Notes under the pieces: generated by a model
Databases searched by the model: none
The model's input: only the letters and a program-made list of their open reading frames with translations
Told to the model about the DNA's origin: nothing
Shown here: positions 16,375-25,037 of the stretch, in pieces
How the letters are laid out: each line of letters begins with the position of its first letter
How positions within the stretch are numbered: position 1 is the first letter of the stretch
DNA from: UBA11957 sp963603285
GTDB taxonomy: Bacteria > Bacillota > Clostridia > Lachnospirales > Lachnospiraceae
Length of the DNA stretch: 64,000 nucleotides
Direction of reading: 5' to 3'
Assembly (NCBI GenBank): GCA_963603285.1
Contig: CAVCMG010000001.1
Coordinates: 1 to 64,000 of the forward strand
Program-made: the position numbers and the translations under genes

Positions 16375-17013
16375 ATGGGGACAGTAGCAGAAACGATACA
16401 GAAGCTGGGGATTATTCCTGTAGTTGTTGTACAGGATGCAAAGGATGCTGTACCGCTGGCAAAAGCGCTTTGTGAGGGTGGACTGCCCTGTGCAGAAGTG
16501 ACTTTCCGGACGGAAGCAGCTCCGGAAGCCATACGACAGATGACAGCAGCATTTCCGGATATGTTTGTAGGGGCCGGTACGGTACTTACTACAGCGCAGG
16601 TGGATCAGGCAGTAGAAGCAGGGGCAAGATTTATCGTCAGTCCGGGATTTGATGCGGAAATCGTGGAGTATTGTATCCGTAAACAAATTCCTGTTTTTCC
16701 AGGGGTTATCACACCCTCTGAAGTCGCACAGGCCGTAAAGCATCAGTTGAAAATTGTGAAATTTTTCCCTGCAGGACAGTTTGGCGGGGTGGATGCGATA
16801 AAGGCACTGGCAGCACCGTATCCGCAGCTTCGGTTTATGCCGACGGGCGGCATTAATGCCGGAAATCTTTCTACATATTTAAGCTGTGATAAAGTTGTAG
16901 CCTGCGGTGGCAGTTGGATGGTCAAGGGAGATCTTGTAAAGGCCGGAAAATATGAAGAAATCACCAGACTGGCAAAGGAAGCCGTAAATCTTGTAGCAGA
17001 GATCCGAAAATAG
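16375..17013 (+). CDS. eda: 2-dehydro-3-deoxy-phosphogluconate (KDPG) aldolase
   Basis: A 212-residue class I aldolase that splits KDPG into pyruvate and glyceraldehyde-3-phosphate, the last step of the Entner-Doudoroff-type route. The catalytic Glu lies in AEVTFRT, the Schiff-base Lys in VKFFPAGQFGG, and a phosphate-binding loop is FMPTGGINAGN. Length is normal. I chose ATG 16375 (GAGGAG seven bases upstream) over an in-frame upstream ATG. It is followed 13 bases later by the KDG kinase, so the two enzymes that consume KDG are coupled. Confidence 0.93.
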   Translation: MGTVAETIQKLGIIPVVVVQDAKDAVPLAKALCEGGLPCAEVTFRTEAAPEAIRQMTAAFPDMFVGAGTVLTTAQVDQAVEAGARFIVSPGFDAEIVEYCIRKQIPVFPGVITPSEVAQAVKHQLKIVKFFPAGQFGGVDAIKALAAPYPQLRFMPTGGINAGNLSTYLSCDKVVACGGSWMVKGDLVKAGKYEEITRLAKEAVNLVAEIRK

Positions 17014-17026
17014 CGGGAGGTACATT

Positions 17027-18052
17027 ATGGGGAAAAAGGTTGTAACATTTGGAGAGATTATGCTGCGTCTGGCACCGGAAGGCTATTACCGGTTTGTACA
17101 GGCGGATACATACGGTGCGACGTATGGTGGCGGAGAAGCCAATGTGGCTGTTTCTCTGGCAAATTACGGATTTGATGCTGTATTTGTAACAAAGATGCCA
17201 AAACATGAGATCGGACAGGCGGGGATTAATGCGCTGCGACGCTATGGTGTAGATACCAGCAAGATTGCCCGGGGTGGAGACCGGGTAGGTATTTACTATC
17301 TGGAAAAAGGGGCATCCCAGCGACCATCAAAGGTGATTTATGACCGGGCCGGTTCTTCAATCGCTACAGCAGATCCGGCAGATTTTGACTGGGCAGAAAT
17401 TTTCAAAGATGCGACGTGGTTTCATTTTACGGGGATTACTCCGGCACTGAATGATCAGGTAGCTGCTATCTGTCTGGATGCATGCAAAGCAGCGAAAGCA
17501 GCAGGCGTTAAGATTTCCTGTGACCTGAATTACCGGAATAAACTCTGGAGTAAGGAAAAAGCAGGCCAGGTTATGGGAAAGCTCTGTGAATATGTGGATG
17601 TCTGCATTGCCAATGAAGAGGATGCGGCAGATGTTTTTGGTATCAAGGCGGCAAATACCGATGTGACGGCGGGGGAAGTGAACCATGAAGGTTATAAGGA
17701 TGTAGCCCGGCAGCTTGCTGACAGATTTGGTTTTGAAAAGGTTGCCATTACACTGCGGGAATCTCTGTCGGCGAATGATAATCTGTGGTCAGCCATGCTG
17801 TATACAGATGGTAATTATTATTTCTCTAAAAAGTATAAGATGCATATTGTGGACCGTGTCGGTGGAGGAGACAGCTTTGGCGGTGGTCTGATTGCAGCAA
17901 ATCTTCTGGATTATGCGCCACAGGAGATGATTGAATTTGCTGTGGCGGCTTCGTGTCTGAAGCATTCGATTGAAGGAGATTTCAATATGGTTTCTCTGGA
18001 CGAAGTGAAAAAACTGGCAGGCGGTGATGCTTCCGGGCGGGTGCAGCGTTAG
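17027..18052 (+). CDS. kdgK: 2-dehydro-3-deoxygluconokinase (KDG kinase)
   Basis: A 341-residue PfkB-family sugar kinase that phosphorylates 2-keto-3-deoxygluconate to KDPG. The N-terminal TFGEIMLRLAPEG and GGGEANVAVSLANYG are the PfkB signature 1 region of KdgK. The C-terminal DRVGGGDSFGGGLIAA is signature 2, with GGGD in place of the more usual GAGD and the catalytic Asp kept. CDLNYRNKLW contributes to the substrate pocket. It is the last gene of the operon starting at 6343 and is followed by a clear terminator. It also serves the dehydratase operon at 1331, tying the two transcripts together. Confidence 0.94.
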   Translation: MGKKVVTFGEIMLRLAPEGYYRFVQADTYGATYGGGEANVAVSLANYGFDAVFVTKMPKHEIGQAGINALRRYGVDTSKIARGGDRVGIYYLEKGASQRPSKVIYDRAGSSIATADPADFDWAEIFKDATWFHFTGITPALNDQVAAICLDACKAAKAAGVKISCDLNYRNKLWSKEKAGQVMGKLCEYVDVCIANEEDAADVFGIKAANTDVTAGEVNHEGYKDVARQLADRFGFEKVAITLRESLSANDNLWSAMLYTDGNYYFSKKYKMHIVDRVGGGDSFGGGLIAANLLDYAPQEMIEFAVAASCLKHSIEGDFNMVSLDEVKKLAGGDASGRVQR

Positions 18053-18117
18053 ATCGGTACAGGGGATAGAGGAAAAATCTGTGCGGAGCAAACGCTTTGA
18101 ACGATGTGTAATGAGAT

Positions 18118-18157
18118 GCAGTGCTGATCTGTAAAAGGGTCAGCGCTGCGTCTTTTT
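18118..18157 (+). terminator. Intrinsic terminator of the sugar-acid operon
   Basis: GCAGTGCTGA (18118-18127) pairs with TCAGCGCTGC (18140-18149), followed by GTCTTTTT. It closes the transcript that begins before 6343. Confidence 0.88.
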
Positions 18158-18256
18158 ACGGTGAATGGTGGAAATTTACAGAGAATGTTTTAAATGGACG
18201 GGGAATACAGAAATTTTGGGTATTGCCTGTTATGTGATGATTCAAATAAAAAAGCA

Positions 18257-18285
18257 TTGACAAATCCGTAAAAAAGAGATATAGT
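18257..18285 (+). promoter_or_regulatory. SigA-type promoter before a transposase-family remnant
   Basis: TTGACA (18257-18262) and TATAGT (18280-18285) are 17 bases apart. The only gene-like sequence downstream is the disrupted reading frame at 18429, so this promoter may be a leftover of the once intact gene. Confidence 0.7.
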
Positions 18286-18428
18286 AAATAAGACGAGAAA
18301 AATAGTTAAATAAATTTAATACAAAAAATTACATTTCATAGTATATCCTCGTCAGTTGCTTATAGCATATCAGATTTTAACAGTCGTTAATTTTTCAAAA
18401 CAGAAGAAAATAAAAACAGGGAGTTTAT

Positions 18429-18702
18429 ATGGGACAGAAGGATTTAAGTGAAAAGATTCTTGTCTGTTATGGAAAATGACAGCAGATTTCTGGAAATACA
18501 GTATAAGGAAAATGGAAGGAAGGTAGAAACGATGTGTGATGTATTGGACAGAGCAATAGAAAAGGGTGTAAAGCAGGGGAGAAATGAAGTGCAAAAGGAG
18601 CTGATGAGCACGTTGTACAAAAACGGCTATACGATAAAACAGATTGCACGGATGACGGACAGAGAGGAAATAGAAGTAAAAGATATTCTGCAGGTGCTGT
18701 AA
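18429..18702 (+). pseudogene. Remnant of a PD-(D/E)XK nuclease/transposase-family (Rpn-like) gene
   Basis: ATG 18429 starts MGQKDLSEKIL, the usual opening of Rpn-like/PD-(D/E)XK transposase-family proteins, but the frame stops after 16 codons. The +1 frame, from about 18448, continues with a C-terminal tail (NGRKVETMCDVLDRAIEKG, KQGRNEVQKEL, then a helical IKQIARMTDREEIEVKDIL) of the same family. The central nuclease domain of roughly 200 residues is missing. An internal deletion with a frame change explains the structure. It is not expected to be functional. Confidence 0.6.
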
Positions 18703-18865
18703 GGAAGATACGATGATAGCCCTGAGTAAAAATGAATAAGTAAGACAGATATGAATTGTCCAAAGTTTCAAAATCAACTGGAAATAATCGAAAAAAAAAA
18801 GCATTTGAAAAATAGCATTTGAAAAATAAGAAAAACTACTTGCCAAGGGGCCACATTCATGGTAA

Positions 18866-18871
18866 TATAAT
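18866..18871 (+). promoter_or_regulatory. Probable -10 box of the tRNA cluster
   Basis: TATAAT lies 36 bases before tRNA-Glu. The best upstream -35 candidate, TTGCCA at 18840-18845, has a long 20-base spacing, so only the -10 element is claimed. Confidence 0.45.
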
Positions 18872-18906
18872 TTACGGTCACTGTCATGAATGGTGCGTAA
18901 TGTAAC

Positions 18907-18978
18907 GGCTCCTTGGTCAAGCGGTTAAGACACCGCCCTTTCACGGCGGTAACATGGGTTCAAATCCCGTAGGAGTCA
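18907..18978 (+). tRNA. tRNA-Glu (TTC)
   Basis: A 72-nt cloverleaf with acceptor GGCTCCT/AGGAGTC, anticodon loop CTTTCAC (TTC) and T-loop GGTTCAAATCC. It is the first of four tRNAs in one likely transcript. Confidence 0.94.
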
Positions 18979-19001
18979 GTCCCTTTGGGAATCAGACACA
19001 T

Positions 19002-19075
19002 GGACCTTTAGCTCAGTTGGTTAGAGCAACCGGCTCATAACCGGTCGGTCCCGGGTTCAAGTCCCTGAAGGTCCA
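19002..19075 (+). tRNA. tRNA-Met (CAT)
   Basis: A 74-nt cloverleaf with acceptor GGACCTT/AAGGTCC and anticodon loop CTCATAA (CAT). The first acceptor pair is a normal Watson-Crick pair, so it is not an initiator tRNA. CAT could also be a lysidine-modified Ile isoacceptor; elongator Met is preferred but not proven. Confidence 0.9.
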
Positions 19076-19091
19076 TTTTTATTTATTTTCT

Positions 19092-19165
19092 GGCCCGGTG
19101 GCTCAGTTGGTTAGAGCGCCGCCCTGTCACGGCGGAGGTCATGGGTTCGAGCCCCATTCGGGTCG
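19092..19165 (+). tRNA. tRNA-Asp (GTC)
   Basis: A 74-nt cloverleaf with acceptor GGCCCGG/TCGGGTC (two G-T pairs), anticodon loop CTGTCAC (GTC) and G discriminator. Confidence 0.94.
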
Positions 19166-19185
19166 TTTTCAATTTAATTGAATAT

Positions 19186-19271
19186 GCCGCAGTGGCGGAA
19201 TAGGCAGACGCCCGGGACTTAAAATCCCGTGGGTAGTGATACCCGTGCCGGTTCGACCCCGGCCTGCGGCA
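19186..19271 (+). tRNA. tRNA-Leu (TAA)
   Basis: An 86-nt class II tRNA with acceptor GCCGCAG/CTGCGGC, anticodon loop CTTAAAA (TAA) and a long variable arm GGGTAGTGATACCC. It is the last gene of the cluster. Confidence 0.94.
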
Positions 19272-19287
19272 GTATCTGTTTTACGAG

Positions 19288-19316
19288 ATGCTCGGTGTAT
19301 ACCGGGTATTTTTTTT
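19288..19316 (+). terminator. Intrinsic terminator of the tRNA cluster
   Basis: ATGCTCGGT (19288-19296) pairs with ACCGGGTAT (19301-19309) across a GTAT loop, then seven T. The following 220 bases up to the uraA promoter show no gene. Confidence 0.85.
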
Positions 19317-19537
19317 GCGCATAAATAATCTGTCGGATCGTTTTTGTGTTGCCATACAAATGAAAGAGATCCAGTGGATTTTTGCGTGCGAAAAACAGAG
19401 ATTATGCATATCTGGTATATGATATGGCCAGAATATCTTTACAGGCAAAATGGTTGCATATTTTGTGGATGTGGATATACGATGTGGCAGAATATGATCA
19501 ACAGTGCTAATGAATATTCATAATTGGAAATGTTCAA

Positions 19538-19566
19538 TTGACCATCCGGCATAAACTGGGTATAAT
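19538..19566 (+). promoter_or_regulatory. SigA-type promoter of uraA-upp
   Basis: TTGACC (19538-19543) and TATAAT (19561-19566) are spaced by 17 bases. The start codon is only about 22 bases after the expected transcription start, which leaves no room for a PyrR-type attenuator leader. Confidence 0.85.
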
Positions 19567-19594
19567 AAGAAAAACGAAAGAGGAGAAAGTCTTT

Positions 19595-20980
19595 ATGAAC
19601 AAGAGAAATGATGCAATTCGTGATGCTCGTACACTTGGTATTCCGAAGATGCTGTTGCTTGGTCTTCAGCATATGTTCGCAATGTTCGGTGCTACGATTC
19701 TTGTACCGATTCTGGTCAACGGTTACTTTAATGGAGAAGGTCTCTCTATTCAGGTAACCTTGTTTTTTGCCGGTGTAGGTACACTGTTTTTCCATTGCTG
19801 TACAAAGCTAAAGGTACCGGCATTCCTGGGATCATCCTTCGCTTATCTGGGCGGATTTTATACGGTTTCCCAGCTGGATACCGGTATTTTTGCGAATATG
19901 ACAATGGGCGAGAAGCTGCCGTATGCCTGTGGCGGTATCGTGGTAGCCGGTCTGATGTATCTGATTCTGGCTGCTATTGTTAAGATCGTTGGTGTAAAAC
20001 GTGTTATGCACTTTCTGCCGCCGATCGTAACCGGCCCGATCATCATCTGTATCGGTCTGAGCCTTGCACCGTCTGCAATCAGCAATGCCTCTGCAAACTG
20101 GCTCCTGGCTTTTGTGGCACTGGCTGTCGTTATTATCTTTAATATCTGGGGCAGGGGAATGTTCAAAATCATCCCGATTCTTCTGGCTGTTGTGATCTCC
20201 TATGCTCTGGCACTGGTGTTGAACGCTGCAGGTATGACAAATGTAGACGGAAGTGCAATCCTTGATTTTTCCGGAGCTGCTGCAGCAAGCTTTGTTGGTA
20301 TTCCGGATTTCATAATCTGCAAATTCGATATCACAGCGATTCTTGTCATGGCACCGATCGCTCTGGCTTCTATGATGGAGCATATCGGTGATATCAGTGC
20401 GATCTCAGCAACGGTAGGTGAGGATTTTATTGCAGATCCGGGTCTGCAGCGTACACTGATCGGTGACGGTCTGGCAACTTCCCTGTCTGCAATCTTTGGC
20501 GGACCGGCCAATACGACATACGGTGAGAATACCGGTGTTCTGGAGCTGTCCCGTGTCCATGATCCGAGAGTTATCCGTCTGGCTGCGATCTTTGCTGTTA
20601 TCCTGAGCTTTATTCCAAAGATGGCTGAGCTGATCGGTTCCATGCCGTCCGCGATCGTCGGTGGTATCAGCTTTATCCTGTACGGTATGATCTCTGCGAT
20701 CGGTGTCCGCAATATCGTTGAAAATAAGGTAGACTTTACGAAGTCCAGAAACCTGATTATTGCCGCTGTTATTCTGGTATGCGGTCTTGGATTCAGCAAT
20801 GGTATTACCTTCAACATTGCTGGTACATCCATCACGCTGACAAGTCTTGCTATCGCTGCTATCGCAGGTATTGTACTGAATGCGATCCTGCCGGGCAACG
20901 ATTATGAGTTCGGTGTAAACCCGCAGGGTGATATCAGCCGTGGTCTTGGCCAGAATCCGCAGAATACGGATATTGAATGA
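19595..20980 (+). CDS. uraA: Uracil permease (NCS2 family, UraA-like)
   Basis: A 461-residue membrane transporter with about 14 hydrophobic segments, expected to import uracil with protons. NCS2 features include QHMFAMFGATILVPIL at the N-terminus, the substrate-site region ALASMMEHIGDISAIS (with the conserved Glu), GDGLATSLSAIFGGPANTTYGENTG in the second repeat and a MPSAIVGGISFILYG block. ATG 19595 has AGAGGAG upstream; an in-frame ATG at 19538 lies inside the promoter. It is followed 61 bases later by upp, so uptake and salvage of uracil are coupled. Confidence 0.95.
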   Translation: MNKRNDAIRDARTLGIPKMLLLGLQHMFAMFGATILVPILVNGYFNGEGLSIQVTLFFAGVGTLFFHCCTKLKVPAFLGSSFAYLGGFYTVSQLDTGIFANMTMGEKLPYACGGIVVAGLMYLILAAIVKIVGVKRVMHFLPPIVTGPIIICIGLSLAPSAISNASANWLLAFVALAVVIIFNIWGRGMFKIIPILLAVVISYALALVLNAAGMTNVDGSAILDFSGAAAASFVGIPDFIICKFDITAILVMAPIALASMMEHIGDISAISATVGEDFIADPGLQRTLIGDGLATSLSAIFGGPANTTYGENTGVLELSRVHDPRVIRLAAIFAVILSFIPKMAELIGSMPSAIVGGISFILYGMISAIGVRNIVENKVDFTKSRNLIIAAVILVCGLGFSNGITFNIAGTSITLTSLAIAAIAGIVLNAILPGNDYEFGVNPQGDISRGLGQNPQNTDIE

Positions 20981-21041
20981 TTTCTGTAAAAGGAAGTAAA
21001 AAGACATAAACTATATACAAAAGAATATGGAGGGAACTAGG

Positions 21042-21671
21042 ATGAACAATGTAGTAGAGATGACACACCCGCTGATCCAGCATAAGATCTCCCGTCTGAG
21101 AGACAAAAATACAGGAACAGCTGAGTTCCGTGCGCTGGTGGAAGAGATTGCCATGCTGATGGGGTATGAGGCTTTAAAGGATCTGCCGCTGCATGATGTA
21201 GAGGTAGAGACTCCGATTGAAAAATGCATGACTCCGGAGATCTCCGGAAAGAACTTTGCGATCGTGCCGATCCTGCGTGCAGGTCTTGGCATGGTCAGCG
21301 GTATCCAGGCACTGGTGCCGACAGCAAAGATCGGTCATATCGGTCTGTACCGTGACGAGGAAACCCATGAACCGCACGAGTATTACTGCAAGCTGCCGAG
21401 CCCGATTTCCGAGCGTCTGATCGTTGTTACAGATCCGATGCTGGCAACCGGCGGATCTGCGATCGCTGCTGTAAACTTCATCAAACAGCACGGTGGAAAG
21501 AAGATCAAATTCATGTCCATCATCGCTGCTCCGGAAGGCATCAAACGCCTGATGGAAGTACATCCGGATATCCAGCTGTATGTCGGCCATATCGACAGAG
21601 AGCTGAACGAAAACGCTTACATCTGCCCGGGTCTGGGTGATGCCGGCGACCGTATCTTCGGTACAAAGTAA
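21042..21671 (+). CDS. upp: Uracil phosphoribosyltransferase
   Basis: A 209-residue enzyme (the family's usual length) that joins uracil with PRPP to form UMP in pyrimidine salvage. The PRPP loop is VVTDPMLATGGSAIAAV, and the C-terminal uracil-binding segment is YICPGLGDAGDRIFGTK. ATG 21042 follows GGAGGG; the in-frame upstream ATG at 21027 would add five residues not seen in the family. It probably shares the uraA transcript. Confidence 0.97.
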   Translation: MNNVVEMTHPLIQHKISRLRDKNTGTAEFRALVEEIAMLMGYEALKDLPLHDVEVETPIEKCMTPEISGKNFAIVPILRAGLGMVSGIQALVPTAKIGHIGLYRDEETHEPHEYYCKLPSPISERLIVVTDPMLATGGSAIAAVNFIKQHGGKKIKFMSIIAAPEGIKRLMEVHPDIQLYVGHIDRELNENAYICPGLGDAGDRIFGTK

Positions 21672-21736
21672 AAGAAACCTCCACTGGAGAAAAGACAGAC
21701 TGACTGTGGTCTGCATATAAGGACAGTCGTTTCTTT
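21671..21736 (+). terminator. Possible terminator hairpin after upp
   Basis: AAAGAAAC (21671-21678) can pair with GTTTCTTT (21729-21736), enclosing an inner GACTGT/ACAGTC stem (21702-21707 with 21723-21728). The T-rich outer arm gives it terminator-like character, but the fold is long and not classical. The remaining bases to 21960 hold no gene. Confidence 0.4.
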
Positions 21737-21966
21737 GCCTGACGTTCTGATAAAAGCTCAGACGGAAGGCAGAGAGATGGCTGTCTTTTTCTATATACGG
21801 AGAATGGCGGGTAAACGTCCGACATGGAAAATCTGTCCGGTGTCCGTATATTCGGTGGATAAAAGAGAGAAAATGGTGGAGAGTACCGGGATTTGCCCGT
21901 CTTTCTGTGGATATTTATGCGGTGAGATGCTATACTCATGCTGTATGAACGAAAAAGGAGACGACG

Positions 21967-23037
21967 ATGAGATTTCCAGAATTTTTACAGGAAAACGGGA
22001 CGATCGGGTTTGTAGCCCCGTCCTTTGGCTGTAATATTGAGCCGTATAAAAGTGCATTTGACAATGCGCAGAAAAAATTCCGTGCACTCGGTCATTCTCT
22101 GGTGCTGGGGCCGAACTGCTACGAGGGCAGCGGCATCGGTATCAGCAATACGCCGGAAGCCTGCGGAAAGGAACTGACAGAGGGCTATGTGTCCGGGGAC
22201 AGCGATGCGCTGATCTCCTGCGGCGGTGGTGAGCTGATGTGCGAGATCCTGGATCATGTGGATTTTGAGCAGATCAAAAAGGCCCGGCCGAAATGGTATA
22301 TGGGGTATTCGGACAATACCAATATGACCTTCCTGCTGGCAACAATGTGCGATACGGCCTCGATCTATGGGCCGTGTGCGGCGGCGTTTGGTATGGAGCC
22401 GTGGCATGCGTCGATGCAGGATGCCTACGATGTCCTGCGGGGCAGGAAAACAAGCGTTGAGGGTTATCCTTTCTGGGAAAAGGAGTCGCTGAAGGACGAG
22501 GAACATCCGCTGGTGCCGATCCATGCGACAGAACCGCGGGTGATCCGTCTGTTTACACCGCAGAAGGATGCCGCCGGAAAGACTGTGCTGGTGGAGGAAC
22601 CCGAAGCGCCGGAGGTGGCCTTTGAAGGCCGTCTGGTCGGTGGCTGTGTGGACTGTCTGGTCAATCTGCTGGGAACAGGCTATGACCATGTGGATGCGTT
22701 TAACGAACGGTATGCCGACGAGGGTGTCGTATGGTTTCTGGAATCCTGCGATCTGAATGTGATGGCGATCCGCCGGGCGATCTGGCAGATGCAGCATGCG
22801 GGATGGTTTTCCCATGTCAGGGGATTTCTGATCGGCCGTCCACTGTGTCACGGACAGGAGATCATGGGGCTTGACCAGTACCATGCGGTGATTGATCTGT
22901 TGCAGGAATATGGCGTGCCGGTGCTGATGGATCTGGATATCGGCCATATTGCACCCATGATGCCTCTGATCTGCGGCAGTCATGCAAAGGTACGGTATAA
23001 AGAACAGAAGCTTGAAATAGAAATGTTGTGTCAGTGA
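21967..23037 (+). CDS. S66-family LD-carboxypeptidase / MccF-like serine peptidase
   Basis: A 356-residue cytosolic serine peptidase. The S66 triad is recognisable: Ser in MGYSDNTN, Glu in WFLESCD and His in DIGHIAPMMPL. Family members trim the terminal D-Ala from murein tetrapeptides (LdcA) or cleave microcin C-like conjugates and give immunity (MccF). The insert with RVIRLFTPQ and the GRLVGGCVDCLVNLLGT core resemble the MccF-like side. No toxin or antibiotic genes are nearby, so wall-peptide recycling is at least as likely. The ribosome site AAAAGGAG precedes the ATG. Confidence 0.87.
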   Translation: MRFPEFLQENGTIGFVAPSFGCNIEPYKSAFDNAQKKFRALGHSLVLGPNCYEGSGIGISNTPEACGKELTEGYVSGDSDALISCGGGELMCEILDHVDFEQIKKARPKWYMGYSDNTNMTFLLATMCDTASIYGPCAAAFGMEPWHASMQDAYDVLRGRKTSVEGYPFWEKESLKDEEHPLVPIHATEPRVIRLFTPQKDAAGKTVLVEEPEAPEVAFEGRLVGGCVDCLVNLLGTGYDHVDAFNERYADEGVVWFLESCDLNVMAIRRAIWQMQHAGWFSHVRGFLIGRPLCHGQEIMGLDQYHAVIDLLQEYGVPVLMDLDIGHIAPMMPLICGSHAKVRYKEQKLEIEMLCQ

Positions 23038-23131
23038 AAGGCACCAGAAAAGTAAGAATACGGGCACAAAGAGGATGTGCTGGAAAGTTGCGGAAGAAGA
23101 ACAATAAGCGCTTTGCAGTAAAGGAGACAGG

Positions 23132-25036
23132 ATGAACTATCAGGAATATGATAAGGCGAATAAGCTGGCCGTTAAAAATTATCGTCAGAAGCTGGGACGG
23201 GGCGAGTACCCGTATCTGCCGGTACTGGATCATATCACACAGTATGCCAGCGTGCGCAGGGAGGTCTATCTCGGACTGATGGATATCCCGCTTTCGCTGG
23301 TTGTGGGAACGACAACAGAAGCCAGGGCAAATGCTTTTGCCTCCAATTTCATGCCGCTTCTGGAGAAGGATTCAGAGTTTGCAGCGAAATGGGATCATCT
23401 GTGCGACTGGCATATGGAGACGGGAATTGCCGATCCGATCAAGGTTTATGAATTTATGGACCGCTTTTATGTCCAGGAGGGCAATAAAAGAGTCAGCGTA
23501 TTGAAGTTTTTTGATGCTGTCAGTGTGCCGGCCAACGTATACCGGATTATTCCGGAGTACAATGAGGACGACGAGCAGGTGCGGATCTATTATGAGTTTA
23601 TGAAGTTTTTTGACCTTACCGGGCTGAACGTGATCTGGTTCAGCAAGGAAGGCTCTTACCGTGCGCTGATCCGGGAGACGGGAAATTCGGAAACGGAAAG
23701 ATGGTCAGATGACGAGATCCTTGCCCTGCGTTCTCTGTATAACCGCACGGAGATGGCCCTGGAGGATAAATGGGACGGCGCGCATATCAATGTGTCCGAT
23801 GCGATGCTGCGGCTGATCCAGATCTACGACTATGAGACGCTCTGTCAGGATAATGCGACGCAGCTAAAGGAGCGGATCAGCAAGGCATGGGATGATATTC
23901 AGGTACTCGGAGAAAAGAAGAAGACGGATCTCAAGCTGGATCCGGTAGAACGTGGGGCGAGTGCGGTGAAGCAGATGTTTTCCCTGATCTCGCCGAACAA
24001 GACCCGGTATGTCGTAGGGTTTATCCATGACAAGAATCCGCAGACTTCCGGCTGGACAAATGCCCATGAGCTGGGCCGCGCACATCTGCAGAATATGTAT
24101 CCGGATCTGGAAATCCACAGCTATATGGATGCTCTTGCTACGGATAACGGCGAGGCCGCGATCGGAAAGGCGGTTGCCGACGGCTGCAATGTAATCTTTA
24201 CGACGTCGCCGAAGCTTCTGGATGCCAGTGTGAAGATGGCGGTGGAATATCCACAGGTGCGGATTTTAAACTGTTCGCTGAATACATCCTTTAAATCGGT
24301 GAGAACCTATTACGGCAGGATGTATGAAGCCAAATTCCTTGCCGGACTGGTGGCGGGCGCGATGAGTCCGGACGGGGAGATCGCCTATGTGGCGGATTAT
24401 CCGCTGTTTGGCATGATCTCCAATATCAATGCCTTTGCTCTGGGCGTACAGATGGTCAATCCCCGGGCCACGGTGCATCTGATCTGGTCCAAGCTGAAGG
24501 AAAAGGTAGACTGGGAGAAGGAGCTGGAGGGTATTTCCGTTATCTCCCAGCAGGAAATGACGGCACAGAACAGCCGGTATAAGGATTTCGGTCTGTGTCT
24601 TCTGGAAAATGGAAAGAAAAAGAGTCTGGCGATCCCGGTATGGGAATGGGGCAAATATTATGTCCGGATCTTTGAAAATATCCGCCATGGCGTATGGAAA
24701 ACAGAGGAAGAATCCCAGGCGTTAAATTACTGGTGGGGGCTGTCCGCAGGCGTTGTGGATACGATCCTGTCGCTGAATGTGCCGACCGGTGTGAAAAAGC
24801 TGGTGGCACAGATGGAGGAGAATATCAAGCGCGGCGATTTCCAGCCGTTCTCCGGTATTCTGACAGCGCAGCAGGGTGTGGAGATCACCCATGAGGAGAC
24901 AACAAAGATTTCACCGTGGGAGATTATGAAGATGGACTGGCTGCTGGAAAATGTGGATGGCCGGATCCCGCAGATGGATGAGCTGTTGGAAGAAGCAAAG
25001 GAGGTTGTCCTGGTACAGGGCGTAACAGGCGTATAG
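23132..25036 (+). CDS. Cytosolic BMP-domain (PnrA/Med-type) protein with a ParB-like N-terminal region
   Basis: A 634-residue protein whose second half (about 285-600) is a BMP-family binding fold: VVGFIHDKNPQTSGWTNAHELGR, GKAVADGCNVIFTTSPKLLDA, YEAKFLAGLVAG and YVADYPLFGMISNINAFALG. BMP proteins normally are lipoproteins that bind nucleosides; this one lacks any signal peptide or lipobox, so it should be cytosolic. Residues 85-130 contain DPIKVYEFMDRFYVQEGNKRVSVLKFF, reminiscent of the ParB/Srx-type motif (V-x-G-N-R/H-R). I infer a ligand-sensing protein or enzyme. A metallophosphoesterase gene starts one base after its stop codon, so the two likely act together. Confidence 0.7.
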   Translation: MNYQEYDKANKLAVKNYRQKLGRGEYPYLPVLDHITQYASVRREVYLGLMDIPLSLVVGTTTEARANAFASNFMPLLEKDSEFAAKWDHLCDWHMETGIADPIKVYEFMDRFYVQEGNKRVSVLKFFDAVSVPANVYRIIPEYNEDDEQVRIYYEFMKFFDLTGLNVIWFSKEGSYRALIRETGNSETERWSDDEILALRSLYNRTEMALEDKWDGAHINVSDAMLRLIQIYDYETLCQDNATQLKERISKAWDDIQVLGEKKKTDLKLDPVERGASAVKQMFSLISPNKTRYVVGFIHDKNPQTSGWTNAHELGRAHLQNMYPDLEIHSYMDALATDNGEAAIGKAVADGCNVIFTTSPKLLDASVKMAVEYPQVRILNCSLNTSFKSVRTYYGRMYEAKFLAGLVAGAMSPDGEIAYVADYPLFGMISNINAFALGVQMVNPRATVHLIWSKLKEKVDWEKELEGISVISQQEMTAQNSRYKDFGLCLLENGKKKSLAIPVWEWGKYYVRIFENIRHGVWKTEEESQALNYWWGLSAGVVDTILSLNVPTGVKKLVAQMEENIKRGDFQPFSGILTAQQGVEITHEETTKISPWEIMKMDWLLENVDGRIPQMDELLEEAKEVVLVQGVTGV

Positions 25037-25037
25037 G

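Noticed and set aside
18448..18702. Intact 84-residue gene
   Set aside because: The GTG at 18448 has no convincing ribosome site, the sequence matches only the tail of a larger family, and the family's N-terminal start lies in another frame 19 bases upstream.
19317..19594. PyrR attenuator before uraA-upp
   Set aside because: The clear promoter at 19538-19566 leaves only about 22 bases of leader, too short for a PyrR-binding anti-antiterminator.
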